A stretch of 64,000 nucleotides of DNA from Diadema setosum (lineage: Eukaryota > Echinodermata > Echinoidea > Diadematoida > Diadematidae): assembly GCA_033980235.1 (NCBI GenBank), contig CM067075.1, forward strand, positions 2,345,148 through 2,409,147, given 5' to 3'. This document shows, piece after piece, positions 52,171 to 63,836 of this stretch. The notes beneath the pieces were generated by a model. The model saw only the letters and a list, made by a program, of their open reading frames with translations, had not been told where the DNA came from and did no database searches. The position numbers and the translations under genes are program-made. Every line of letters begins with the position of its first letter. Within the stretch, counting starts at the first letter, position 1.

Positions 52171-53079
52171 TAAACATCAATCAATCAATCAAGATAAATA
52201 AAATGTGTGATTACCCCAAGCACACAATCCTATCCCCAACTAAGCCCTCTGTTTGATTTTTATATATGTTTCTGTGTTGAAAAAAAAAATAATCCATAGC
52301 ACCATAATAGAACATAGTTTCTAAAAATAACAAGTGAAAATGTTCACTTTTGAAGGAATGAATATGAGAAAAGAGTGAATTCTGAGTGAAATTAGAGTCA
52401 AATCGGAGTTATCTCTGAGGTCACTCCACAAAAGTGGAAATACAAATTGTCACTCAAATTTCACTGTAAATTCATTTTTTTTTATTCAATCCTCCAAGAG
52501 TGCATATTTCTTGCTTGTTATTTTTTTAGAGAGTACATGTTCCATGAAACAAAATCATGCACAACCAATAGACACACACACACACACACACATATTACAC
52601 AACAACAAAAAAGTTTCATTTTGTGCATTCAACAGTAAAAAAAAAATCACAACACAACTTCATAGTTTGGCAAGAGCTTCTCCATTATTCAAAAAGCTGC
52701 ATGATCAAAGAACAGTTGGTACTCATCATATAACACGTCAAAAGGAAAATTGTATGAAAACTAATCCAAAAAGAAAAAAGCTACATTATGTAATTAAAAA
52801 ATCATATCAAACAAATATAGTATCTGAAAAGGACAAAAAACAAACTCATGGTCAAGAAAACTTCCATAACACAAACTGTGCTTGGTATTCTTTCATGTAC
52901 ACTGTACATGTTTTATCTAAAGCGCTCAACTAAATGCTATTACCTTAAATGCAACATTCTCTGACATGATCTCTTTTGCAATGAAGCTTTCATAAAATGT
53001 TGAGAAATTACTGCCCAATACTAACAAGAACTTTGTGCACAATTTACATGAAAGTAAAACTAGAAATAGATGTGAATGT

Positions 53080-53216
53080 ACAGGAGCGGATCCATGAATT
53101 CCATAAAGGGGAGGCACCATTCTAAATTAACCCCCTCCCCTTTTTGTTATATTTCTTTTGTTTAACAAAAAAAAGAATAAAGAGGGGTGTTGCGCCCCCT
53201 CTGGATTCGCCACTGA
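53080..53216. mobile_element. Short MITE-like repeat
   Basis: Inverse ends ACAGGAGCGGATCCATG and CATCAGTGGCGAATCCAGAG flank about 100 bp rich in CCCCTCCCC. No clear target duplication. Confidence 0.5.
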
Positions 53217-53943
53217 TGAAGTTTGACAGTATGCTTCTCTGTGACTTTGATTTACAGTATCGCAGTTGACCTTGCCTAAATATAACTCCCATTTACATGT
53301 TATTGGCATTAACTGCATTATTGTCTTTGTTAAATCTCTTTATACAGCTTGTATGCGGGGTACTCCTTGTTTTATTGTACCGCTATTCTTTTTGGTGACC
53401 ACAAAAAGTGCAAGGTTGTAAAAGTTGAAGGTGATTAGATATCTGCACAGTACTTCAATATACATCATCTCTTGACTGTGTGGTAATTGGCTCAACTGAA
53501 ATAAAATATAAAAAAGAAAACTATATGGCTAATGCTTGGTCAGGTACAAACACAAAGGGTGTCTTGCACAAATAGCTACAGACCATCACAAACGCCAACT
53601 TTGACTTTAACTACTAAAATGCTGTGGAAGTTATTGCTGTACAACGTTTTGATAAAACTTTGGTTAACATGGCATCACTTTGTCTGAAAAACACAAAAAA
53701 ATAAGTCTTGCACACCTGCACCTTCATTTCATCACAAACACCAATTTGCATGTCAATTGTCAATCACCTGCCCGACTAACGTCACACTGATACCTATCAC
53801 ATACCCCTTCACACTATGTTTGGCGGGTGTATGATAATCTGCCAGAGGAAGGAACTGAGTACACCTAGGAGTAATTTTATGATAATAATGTAAGACTATG
53901 CAATCCAAGCCACAAGTTAACCTCTTTCATGTTTGAATGACTG

Positions 53944-54133
53944 TATAGTGGACTCCCATTATATCAAAGTCCTTGGGACCCACAGTTTTCTTTCGTTATA
54001 TTGAAATTTTGTTATAACCGAACAAGTAAACAATAAAAACACATAAAGTGGATAATGTTACGGCCCAAATTTTTACTTGGTTATAACTGGAATTTCGTTA
54101 TAATCGTGTTTGTTCTAACGGGAGTGCATTTTA
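53944..54133. mobile_element. Tigger/pogo-like MITE
   Basis: Left end TAGTGGACTCCCATTATAT, right end inverse AAATGCACTCCCGTTAGAAC, with inner inverse TTATAACC motifs and a TA at each end. The GACTCCCxTTATA terminus and TA target fit Tc1/mariner (pogo) MITEs. Confidence 0.7.
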
Positions 54134-54174
54134 CATCATATGACATACACTGTATATAATCTTGACATCCATAT

Positions 54175-54196
54175 GATATATATATATATATATAGA
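54175..54196. repeat. (TA)n microsatellite
   Basis: About ten TA repeats. A second TA tract lies at 54711-54740. Confidence 0.9.
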
Positions 54197-54425
54197 TGAT
54201 AATATGTGTGTCATAAGCTAAGTTATTGCTAGAACAGCCTCCCAAAGCATACAACATGATTATGAACATGATACAGTAAATGTACATGTATCACAGAAAA
54301 CAGGGTCCAGAGTGAAACCATGAAAAATTGTTCGTTTTCATGATACCTTCGTCTATAACTATGTGTCTAGCATACTTCTTGCATATGGATGAAAGGCCTA
54401 GGAAGAAAGCCTATAGGATGGATAA

Positions 54426-54592
54426 TCAGGTATCCAGACAGAAGTGGCTAGTATGCTGGCGAATGAGCTCATCCTTGGCCTGGTATGTGTACTGGCTGCT
54501 AAGGAATGGTGAGGCATCTTTCTTTTCCAGTTCACTTGCGCTGTAGTTGACACTCCAACGGGATACCTCTTCCATGAGGTCATGAACATAGG
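54426..54592 (-). pseudogene. Transposase-like gene, last coding exon
   Basis: Reverse-strand exon with acceptor ...TATGGCAG and a stop at 54428-54426. It reads AYVHDLMEEVSRW, ASPFLSSQYTYQ and DELIRQHTSHF. I recall similar C-termini in large uncharacterised, transposon-like invertebrate proteins, but cannot name the domain. The exon itself is unbroken. Confidence 0.4.
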
Positions 54593-54708
54593 CTGCCATA
54601 AGAAAAGAAAATATCATAAAAAATGTGTATATATTTGTTTTAGAAATACATATCAACAAGCATGGTTCTATTAAAAAAGGAAAACCAATACATATACACA
54701 CACACATA

Positions 54709-54742
<34 letters not shown>

Positions 54743-56042
54743 TAGGTGTTACAAAAAAGCATTTCCTACTTTGGATCCTTAATAGTTCAAAAGTATGTAT
54801 CAGATAACACTGACATTGATATGTGCAATAGCTGATTAATGTACAATTTTTTTAGAGGTGCTTTAGAAATGATAGCATAAATCAGATTCAGTAAATTCAA
54901 GATTCATTTTAAAGTTACATTTCAGATTCTGCTCTGTTTTCAACCCTCTGTACAAAATGTAAATTTTGCACAGGGGTCAGATGTGTATGGGAGTGTGTGG
55001 TTAACACCCTGACAATGGTCCTGAACAATGGTCAGGATTGGAATGGTCTATTACATATTCATGAGAAATTCCACTTTCACAGCTAGTCTTTATTCATCCT
55101 GAAATGTAGTGTATGCAAGCACATGAAAACATGTGCTGATTTTGTTCATCCGTGCATGCATGTTACTCTTTACCATGAATTCAGACTAACAGTAACAGTG
55201 CCTAGGGCAATCCATCATGAATTATTAATAAAGCATTCATGTGCCTTGGAGCAATAGTCGGGAAGCCTAGTGAGCAGAGCTCTGAAAAGGTGGTATTCGT
55301 GGTATTCATGTCTATTGTTCAGGGTCATTAAAAGCACACACTCACATACACATGGCTCTTGTGTGTAAAGTTCAATTTTGTACAAAGGGTTAAAATTGAC
55401 CAAAGCCTGGATATTTACTTTAAAACCAATCTCTGATTTAACGAAACTGATTAATGCTCTCATATTTAAATCACCTCCAACTAAAATGTAGACTATTCAG
55501 CTATTACTTATATCAATAAGAGTGGGATTTTTTTTTTCTTTTTTAACTAGTATATGGTTGGGGATAGGGCTGGTGGAGGGACATGGTGTGATTCTTTCAG
55601 CATAGCAGAAGAAACAATAACATTAAAATGAGAGATAAGGGAAGGTGATAACCAACAAGTGATCCCACTGAAGTTGACAAGCTACATATGAAATATTACG
55701 TATTTCTTTTTTTTTTGGGGGGGGGGGGGGGAGGGAAGGGTGACTCAGAACCCCAAAGAACCATGCCTACATATTAAAACACATAAATAGACAAAAAGCA
55801 GGCCATTGAAGGACAAAGAACTTTCAGATTTTGAAGAAATGTGTTGAATTTGTATCGCAACAAATGAACAAAAGATACATCACAACATGGCAGAGTTATA
55901 ATTTCAAGTAATCTAAATTTAATTTCCATACTTTCTTTATCTGTGTACATTATCATTTCTGGTCTGTGATCATTCTTTTCCTGTAGAGAGGGTAATGACA
56001 AAATTATATTCACTTACAGAATGAGACCTTTCCTTTGCATAC

Positions 56043-56305
56043 CTTAACTGATGCTTTCTCAGGCTTATACTTGGGCGTGATGACTTTGTACCGCTTTTTC
56101 CCACTCTTGGTAGTTGCCTGCGGACAGTTGCTATTGGCATTGTAGTGGAGTGCAGCTAGTTGGAGTCTGAAGTAGAATTTGAAACCAATAAATCAATTTT
56201 AAAAGTCTCTGGTTTGAACAAATCCTTATATAGTATAGAATTCCTGAGGCTGGAGAGATTCCTGAGGGGATCATGCTCATGGCTAGCAAGAAGCTCATCC
56301 AGCAT
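56043..56305 (-). pseudogene. Transposase-like gene, internal exon
   Basis: Acceptor ...CATTACAG, donor GTATGC. The first frame reads MLDELLASHEHDPLRN and stops at 56156. The other reads FYFRLQLAALHYNANS, CPQATT and KKRYKVITPKYKPEKA. LAALHYNxN and RYxVxxPKYK recur near the end of THAP/Kolobok-like transposases as I remember them. One frameshift breaks it. Confidence 0.45.
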
Positions 56306-56905
56306 CTGTAATGTGAAACAAGAAAAGTTCATGATTGTGCCTTTGATTTGGTCAATGGCATATGCCATGAATGCTCAAAATTGACAAATACTAGTAAATA
56401 AGAAACACAAATGTAATAAGAAAGCATATTTATAGAATATATGGTCAACTTCATTTAAAAAAAAAAAAATCCATAGGATACATGCCAAATCAGTTCCTTA
56501 CAAAATGTTTGTAATTCTCACAACCTGCAGTTTTACAGCGTGGTTGAGCAATGATCTATAATCATAATAAGAAATTCTCACTTGTCAAGCTGACTGACAA
56601 GCACCTGATAATATATTTAGATGAATAAACTTAAACAGCCAAGAAACTATGGAATAAAATGTATAGGTTTTAACTCTCTCAAGCACTAAATCTGCACCTA
56701 CGTAAAAGCATTTAATCACAGGTTCACATTTTCCACACTATCGTACAGTGGTACCGTATATATCCTGACAAAATATTATGCAGCTAAAATATTTTTAGCT
56801 CGATAAAATGTCAGATTATGCATTTAACAAAATAGCTATGCTTCATCTAACACTCTCACGCAATCTTGATCGTGGGTAGAAGCATTCACAACTGTACCGT
56901 ACCTA

Positions 56906-58237
56906 TGGGGGGGGGGGGCATTGTGCACTTCTGCCCCCTACGATTTTACAAGGAATTTTTTTTTTCTGCTTCTCAGCTGATATTCGATATTGGAGGGAGA
57001 ACATGTAACAGTTACTATGCAAAGCTATCCACCCAATTTCATCCTCCAAAATTTTGTGACATGCATTATGTAGCTCCCCCCTCCCCATAAGCTCCCTGGA
57101 CTTGTACGACTTGAAACCCGGCAGTGGATCACCGACAAAATTGTCAGTAACATCAGTTACTGATGCATTTTTTTTTTTCTTGCAGTTCTTTAGAAATGCA
57201 GATTTGGTGCAAAATTTATAATTCTATATATTAGCCACAGTAATAGGCTACAATGTACCTTGTATACCGGTACCTACCTTTAAACTATAGCTATATCAAT
57301 TACAATTCAAAGGTATTTGCATTTTACCGGTACTACAGACTACAGAATGTTGTAAAAGCACTGTATAGTAACATCAGTTACGGTACAGTACCATGGTACC
57401 GGGACTGTGGAATTGCCCATATGGATAAATTGCAAATGAAGTCTGCATCTATTACACGTAGACACAAACCTACTGATATTGACCCATGGATGTGTCTGCA
57501 TTTATGGTCCTGGCCCTTCTGCCTTGATGCGACTGAGTTGCGACTACAGTTTAAGTCACTGCCTTTCTTCACAATTAGGACGAGCAAGTTCTTTGTCCAT
57601 ACAACTTTGACTTTGAATTTGAACTTTGTCTTGACTTTAGAACATAGGTGACCTATAATGTTATAAGGCTTTCTTTGACTGAGTTACAGCCATACAGGTA
57701 GGTACCCCAAACCAGTATGCTCTTATTTTTTTGGGGGAAAAAAAAACTGAGCCTGTCATCATGTACTATAACCACCCTGTTATTTGTATATCTATATCAT
57801 TCGGATTCATTGTCATTGCTATCGAGTATACCCATGGTATTTCATTTGTCACTGCAACTAGTGTAGTGTATTGATTTATGACTGCAGTCACATCACACTC
57901 ACACTCACACAGTCACAGAGCATAGCCAGCTACCGTGACATATTCGATTTACGAATGAAAACACAAAGAAAGACCCCACATTTTTACCGAATTTCTAATT
58001 TTGTAAGTAAATGCCGAACCTACAAAAACGCAATATCGGTCCCCTCTTGTTCTGCGTGTGCGTCTTCACTAGATCTAGACGTGGTCTACTGGTATGTGCA
58101 AAGTCTATGGAGGTTGAAAGCAGTCACCGGCTATAAGATTTGGAGTGCACAGTGCAGTGGTGGACTACAGTATTTCACGGTAATGCCGAACGAACGTAGT
58201 CGTAACCCGTAACCGATAGTCATTGTGGTACTCACTC
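56906..58237. other. Stretch of the 10.8-kb element without recognised exons
   Basis: If the - strand gene is real, its catalytic exons should lie here or at 54.6-56.0 kb. I found none. A G run at 56907-56918 and CGGTACC-type strings near 57265-57405 are the only notable sequence. Confidence 0.4.
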
Positions 58238-58546
58238 TCATTTTCCTCCTCTTCTCAAAGGCTGGTTGTTGTTGCCACTCCTCTTCAACTCGGACGATTC
58301 GCCTTGCTGCAGTGGCAGTTTAATTACAGACAAAGCATCGGGCTTCAGCCTTGCCCTTAGCAATCTGAAATTGGTTATGCAGCCCTCTTCGAATGCATCC
58401 TCGGGACCGGGGAAGTGGGCGCTGCACACGTACACCAAACTTGAGCTGCTGGACCCGTCCCAATCGGCCCTTGTCAGTTTTACTCGTGTGGTCCAGATTC
58501 TTCGTAGATTTTGATCGTTGGGAAAGGTGTGAATGCTTCGTTTACA
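58238..58546 (-). pseudogene. THAP-domain exon
   Basis: The frame reads CKRSIHTFPNDQNLRRIW, then TTRVKLTRADW, VYVCSAHF, a short insert with CITNFR, and RLKPDALSVI. This is the THAP zinc-finger pattern: HxFPxDxxLRxxW, a CxxH pair and a LKPxAxP-like end. The first Cys of the usual pair would be on an earlier exon and I could not find it. THAP domains bind DNA and occur in Kolobok and P-type transposases. The frame ends in a stop at 58238, while an adjacent frame (QQQPAFEKRRKMR) runs to a GTGAGT donor, so a frameshift is likely. Confidence 0.6.
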
Positions 58547-59259
58547 GGGTGTAGCTAAGATCTCTTCAAACTATATTTTTGCAATCAAACGTTTAACAAC
58601 CCGACGTCTTGCGAATAATCAACACACAACAGCGGGGTACACATACGCGATACGTGGTAGGTATGGGCCGTGTGCGTATTAACGTGTAGCAGTGTCGTCT
58701 GCTACGAAAGCTTCGGTTCTTGAGATGACGTATTCGGTCACGTGACTCACATTTGTCGAAATTTCACTTTTTTAAGGGGCGGAGCTTAGGAACTTGGACA
58801 TATACAAAATCAGGGCAGCAAAATTGGATTTTCTCTCTTACAGGTGCTTTTTTACAAACAACTGGTGAAAGATTATCAAAGAATTAACACATCTCAGCCC
58901 TCTCAGAGCTCAAATTTTTGGATTTCACGGCCCCTTTAAAGGAACTATGCAATTCAAGTGCACGTTAATACAATGTGTTATTTCATGATACAATAAACAT
59001 CAGTTATGTGGCCAAGTTGACATCTTAATACGTTCCATATGTTTTATGATAGTTTTCCTTTTCTGAAGAATACTTGAATAAAAAACCTCTTCAAAACCAA
59101 GATCCTGTGAATGAAATCATCCGTCAATCAAAGCTGAAGTGATAATATGATTAACAAAAGACATTGACATGTAACTTTCCCTCGACTGAGCAAAACTTGC
59201 ATGTTTTCATGTTCACAGTTCATACAGCTTATATAATTTATATTTTCTTTGTGATACAG

Positions 59260-60776
59260 GTGGAAGCCAACACCTTCGCTGGTGTACCGAAGCTGAGAGA
59301 GATCGACCTTCAACTAAACAACCTCGAGATATTTGACCGCCTTGCCCTGAATATCTCGAACAGTGATCTTCGAAATCTGTACTTAAGCCACAATAAAATC
59401 GCAAACATAGAAAGGGGCACCTTCGAGTTTGTGATCAAATTGGAGACATTGTCTTCTACAATAACAGCTTGTCAAGACTAAGTCCTGGCGTCTTCGATAA
59501 TCTGAGACATCTGAAGGGTCTGGACTTCAGATGTAACAAATTAACGACAGTACCCAAAGACCTTTTTGAAGACTTGACATCACTAGAATATTTGGACTTG
59601 TCTGCAAATTCTATCGCTTTTCTAGCGCCACAACTTTTCAGGAACTTGAATCGACTTCGAACGATCATCCTTCCTGAAAACCAATTGATTTCTACCGGAA
59701 GAGTTCTCCTTCTCCCCCGAACCAAGATTTTAGACATGCGACATAACAATTTGACGAAACTTGAGAATCTAACGGAGGAGACACTGGGACGTATCCAAGG
59801 ATTCTTACTCGAAGGCAATCCTTGGAATTGTGATTGTAAACTTGAAACTCTTCGTCTTTGGTACTCCACGCTACAGTCGCAGGGAGACCGCAGAGTCTAC
59901 GTCGATAGTCCCATCTGTTATGAGCCGCCTTCTCTCGCCATGCAGCAGATAGACGAAGATAGTGAGGAATTTTGCCCTACATCTGATGTCAGCTTTACCA
60001 CTGACTCACTGAAGAGCACAAAAGGATCATCTGATGCAATAAACAATTTCTCATCACCTGATACAAGCAAACCCAACTCTCCTAGTGAAAGTAACCTGAA
60101 AGTTATTGTTCCAGTGACAATTATTTCAGCGGTGATGTTAGTGTATGCATCTTCTGCATTAAAACAAAAATGCAAAAGAAAATGTAAGCATAATTTACGA
60201 TTAAAAACCAAGACGACGGACTATCGACAATCTACTGAGCCCGACAGCGCATCATTTTCCCAGAGTGAGCAACGCGCCAATGAAAATATGTTAGTGGGAA
60301 ATAGGTCGGTCGAAGAAACAATAGTTGAACTTGCCATGGGAGAGAGTGAGCCAATAACCAATGAGAGTTCTCCAATGCCAGATCATTCACTTGAAAGACA
60401 AAGTGAATTATACGAGCGACAAGGTGATCGACTTGTTACCCAACCTGACTGCACATTCACCGACAGCAAGCAGCACGTCCATGAGACCAATCGAATGTTA
60501 AATAACTCAGTTGTAGTTACATCAGTTGAACCTGTGACGCCTCGGAACGAGCAATTGATCAATGAGGCTACTCCAATGATAAATATGCCTGATGAAAGTA
60601 CGGCACTAGAAGTTGTAAAGCCAAAGAAAACACAGTCTGTGTTATGTCATAATACATTGGGTCGTACTAGAGGGAGATCCCGAAAGTGTATGTTTGAAAA
60701 AGAGCAGGAGGATGACAATGATGAGTATTATTCTGGTGACAACACAGGTATACCTGGTTGCGACTATCTGGAATAG
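59260..60776 (+). CDS. LRR receptor gene B, exon 2, with a one-base frameshift
   Basis: Follows acceptor AG 59258-59259 in phase with exon 1. Codons 1-64 are colinear with gene A; a single-base deletion near 59452-59460 then shifts the frame, and the shifted frame stops at 59479. In the other frame, coding continues unbroken to 60776: LRRs including one extra unit (LEYLDLSANSIAF) absent from gene A, LRRCT with NPWNCDC, stalk, membrane helix (60099-60161), a basic KQKCKRKCK signal, and a longer tail with four related units (60264, 60342, 60462 and 60543) ending GCDYLE. The long, conserved frame after the break suggests a recent mutation, polymorphism or assembly error. As written the product is truncated after about 170 residues. 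Confidence 0.8.
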
Positions 60777-62154
60777 CCGTATACAGAGGGCGACGTAATC
60801 GAGGGTAGGAGACGCGAATCGACAGGTCTACATGTGTCTGCTGTTTATAGTAACATTTGATAATGGTGTTCGTCGTTAGTGTTATATTTTAATGTCAAGG
60901 ACAGATGAAAACCAGGAGTTTCGCATATCAGAGCGAAGAGAGAAAAGCTTAAGGGAGAGCTTATAATCCTTTCACCATGGCAGAAATAAGATCAGAGGAC
61001 CATAGATTAAATTTAAGGCTAAGAATATGAGGGGTAATTTTGTACATGGGGGAGTGCATATTTATTATGATTATTCAACAACGGTGCATGAAAATTCTTC
61101 CAAAATTTCTTGCAGCAGACTATGAAAGGATGAGTATCAATGGAACTGATTGTTTCTACACAACACGGAGGGTCTCTAAAAGAAGGAGGAATTCATGATC
61201 ATAGTGACCGTGTCTAAAGATGGAAACTTTGTCTATAGTGGAGGCAACAATCACAAATTATAACAATATTATGTTACGACTCCACCGTGTAAACATTACC
61301 TACCTACACGAGAGAAAAAACAAAACATGAATGAATGAATGATGCCGATCCCTGTCATTCGCCCCGTGATTTACAATGATCAGCAAACAGAACCAACTAC
61401 GCAAACCGTTTGATATGAGAAGAGGAATATTACAATAAATTTGTATAACTTGTTTTGATGAGGTAATAAAATGATACATATAAGCGTGTGGTTGTTGCTC
61501 TCTTTATGATCATTGTCATCATGTACTTGGGGATCATTCAGAGTATTCTTGCAACACCTAAAAGGTAAAAAGACATAAAGGTTTTAAGATTCGGATTTTG
61601 TTTTGTTCGAGTTCCGAGCATTTCTCTCATCTAACACTGTGCATAGGCCTATTGTGTTTGAAGCTTATACAGTACAACCATAGTTTGTGTTGATGAGTTT
61701 GTGTGAAACGAATGGATTTTTCTTTTCGCTGTAAATATTGAAGAGAATTACAACTGACCTGCCTAATCATATTTATGATTTAAAAAATTTCAAAGCTATA
61801 AATGAGTGAACCTTGTACAAAGAAATGCAGGTAACATGTTGTATGACCATAGAGTTATATATTGCTCCATGATATGACTTACCATGATATCCCTCCCATG
61901 TCTTTCTTTTGATTTTCCTTTTGTCGAAAAGTTGCTTGCAAATATCATTTGGTCTCTCTTGCTGAATGTTGTGCCATTCTTTGTCTTCTTGCCATCAATT
62001 TTTCTTTTTTTAAGAAAAAGGTTTGCAGTTCAGGGTCTATCAAAGTGCCCGAAGGGTCCTGCGTTTCTTGCCGTACATATGAATGTTTTAAAAAAGAGAG
62101 CTATTATAGGCCTGTAAACTGATGTGTCCACAAGAGTACAAAGGAACTGTCTGT
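60777..62154. other. 3' UTR and downstream spacer of gene B
   Basis: AT-rich with no coding signal apart from short chance frames. Confidence 0.5.
61434..61470 (+). promoter_or_regulatory. Candidate poly(A) signals of gene B
   Basis: AATAAA at 61434-61439 and 61465-61470, about 660-690 bp after the stop codon. A T/G-rich stretch (GTGTGGTTGTTGCT) follows. Confidence 0.5.
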
Positions 62155-62612
62155 ATGTAAAACATCTCATCCATTGATGTAGGAACCGGACAGCATCCCG
62201 ACACAGAAAAGGTTCTACGCTTCATTCATTACACTATCCTATCATACCAATCTCTCTCTGGTGTTCAATAATCTAAGCTGAAACTGTTTGAGTCGGTTTT
62301 ACAGGACGGAATCGCATATTTCTGGCAACAAAACTCTCTAAACAAAATGTAACCGTCTGTTATTTATTGTCTGTGCGTAGTCTGCACTATACTTGAGCAA
62401 AATGAAGCAAGTGGCAACAGAGTCATATTTAACATTAATAAGCAGAAATCAATTTCTGATTTATTTCCATCAGTGCAATGCGCAGATATCTTGCCTTGGA
62501 TATCTCTCAGCAGGTTGAGTACTTTTTTTTTTTTGGGGGGGGGGGGGGTGGGAGGGGGGATTCGACATCTGAAATAGAATTTTGTGCAATCCTAGCAATA
62601 CTTTAATATTAA

Positions 62613-63151
62613 AGGACAAGGTCACCTTCATAAACATAAGAATTGAGAGAATGCACATCAGTGAAAGTTTGAGGAAAATTGGACAATCGATGTAAAAGTT
62701 ATGAATTTTTAAAATTTTTGTGTTGGAACCGCTGGATGAGGAGACTACTAAGGCTCGTGATGTCATATGAGTACAACAGTATGAAGAAAATGTAAAGAAA
62801 ATTCAACACATTTTCACTTTTTCGCATAATTTAGAGCACTTGACTTGCCTCTTTCTAAAGGCAATGGGAATAATATTACCCATAACATATGTCAGTAACC
62901 AGTCAAGGGAATGTGTACTTTTTTTCAAAAGATGAAATTTTGTGAAATTCTCTTTATATTTTCCATATTGTTGTACGCATGTGACATCATACACTGCAGT
63001 AGTCTTCTCATCCAGCGATGACTGCACAAAAACTTCAAAAATTCATAACTTTTGAACGGATTGTCCGATTTCCCTCAAACTGTCAATGATGTGTTCTACT
63101 AATATTGCTACATTCTCTCAATCCTTATGTTAATGAAGGTGAACTTGTCCT
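62613..63151. mobile_element. TTAA-flanked MITE with long TIRs
   Basis: Ends AGGACAAGGTCACCTTCAT and inverse AGGACAAGTTCACCTTCAT, with homology extending over about 130-170 bp on each side. Flanked by TTAA at 62609-62612 and 63152-63155. No protein. TTAA suggests a Kolobok or piggyBac-type source. Confidence 0.85.
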
Positions 63152-63298
63152 TTAACAATTAATCAACCATTATTATACCCAAATGTGTATTAAGATTTGC
63201 GACTTGCTTCCTTTTGCGAAATTTATAGGGCAATGTGTAGTACGACGTCAAGGAATACCATAGCAGATTACGTGACTTGTACAACTTATTTATTAGAG

Positions 63299-63300
<2 letters not shown>

Positions 63301-63336
<36 letters not shown>
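63301..63336. repeat. (TA)n microsatellite
   Basis: About 18 TA repeats. Confidence 0.95.
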
Positions 63337-63338
<2 letters not shown>

Positions 63339-63654
63339 ATTTTGAAGCGACACTTGTATTTTTATATCAAAATCATGTAGAGCATTGCTGTAATGTTTAT
63401 TTGGTGGAAGTTCATTCCCTCCATTGGACAAGGTAATTTTCCTTGACATCTATGTTGTGTATTTGTATTTAAATTTCACTCACTCACAAAATGATTGAGT
63501 GCATCACGCAGAAAATAACCCAAACATCCTTTTATTTATAAAAATATATAAGATAATTGAAATTCAAGACTTAAACTATCTTATATGTCAGATATCAAAA
63601 CTTATATTTGCCTGAATGAAATTCGATGTAATTTTAAACATTACAGGTTATTGC

Positions 63655-63804
63655 CAGGGCCGGCGCACTGTTTTCAAAAGTGTAGGGGCCCACTTTCGGG
63701 TTTCATGAGCTAACAAGCAAAAAAAAAAAAAAAGGAAAAGGGTCCTCAGCTCATCTCTCCCCGTCCCCGTCCACTTCCGGGTTTCTTCAGCTGACAAGCA
63801 AAAA

Positions 63805-63836
<32 letters not shown>

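Larger units (their letters stand above)
48130..58935. mobile_element. 10.8-kb TTAA-flanked TIR element carrying P2X7-like and THAP/transposase exons
   Basis: The ends are AGGGGCCGTGAA at 48130 and its inverse ending at 58935; both are flanked by TTAA (48126-48129 and 58936-58939). About 230 bp inside each end, ATACGTCATCTCAAGAAC occurs in inverse orientation, so the TIRs are long but diverged. The left third has a spliced P2X7-like gene (+). The right half has a THAP exon and two transposase-like exons (-), convergent with it. A TTAA target plus THAP fits the Kolobok superfamily, though I cannot confirm this. Several small elements are nested inside. All of it lies in the gene B intron. Confidence 0.65.
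62155..63440 (+). repeat. Copy B of the LRR-cassette 3' flank, split by a MITE
   Basis: Colinear with 37800-38460. The 539-bp TTAA element (62613-63151) and a G/T tract separate its two halves, and a (TA)n tract at 63301-63336 interrupts the second half. Confidence 0.6.

Noticed and set aside
57253..57651. A 132-residue + strand open frame
   Set aside because: It lies inside the large TIR element, opposite to the THAP/transposase gene; no motif on either strand supports coding.
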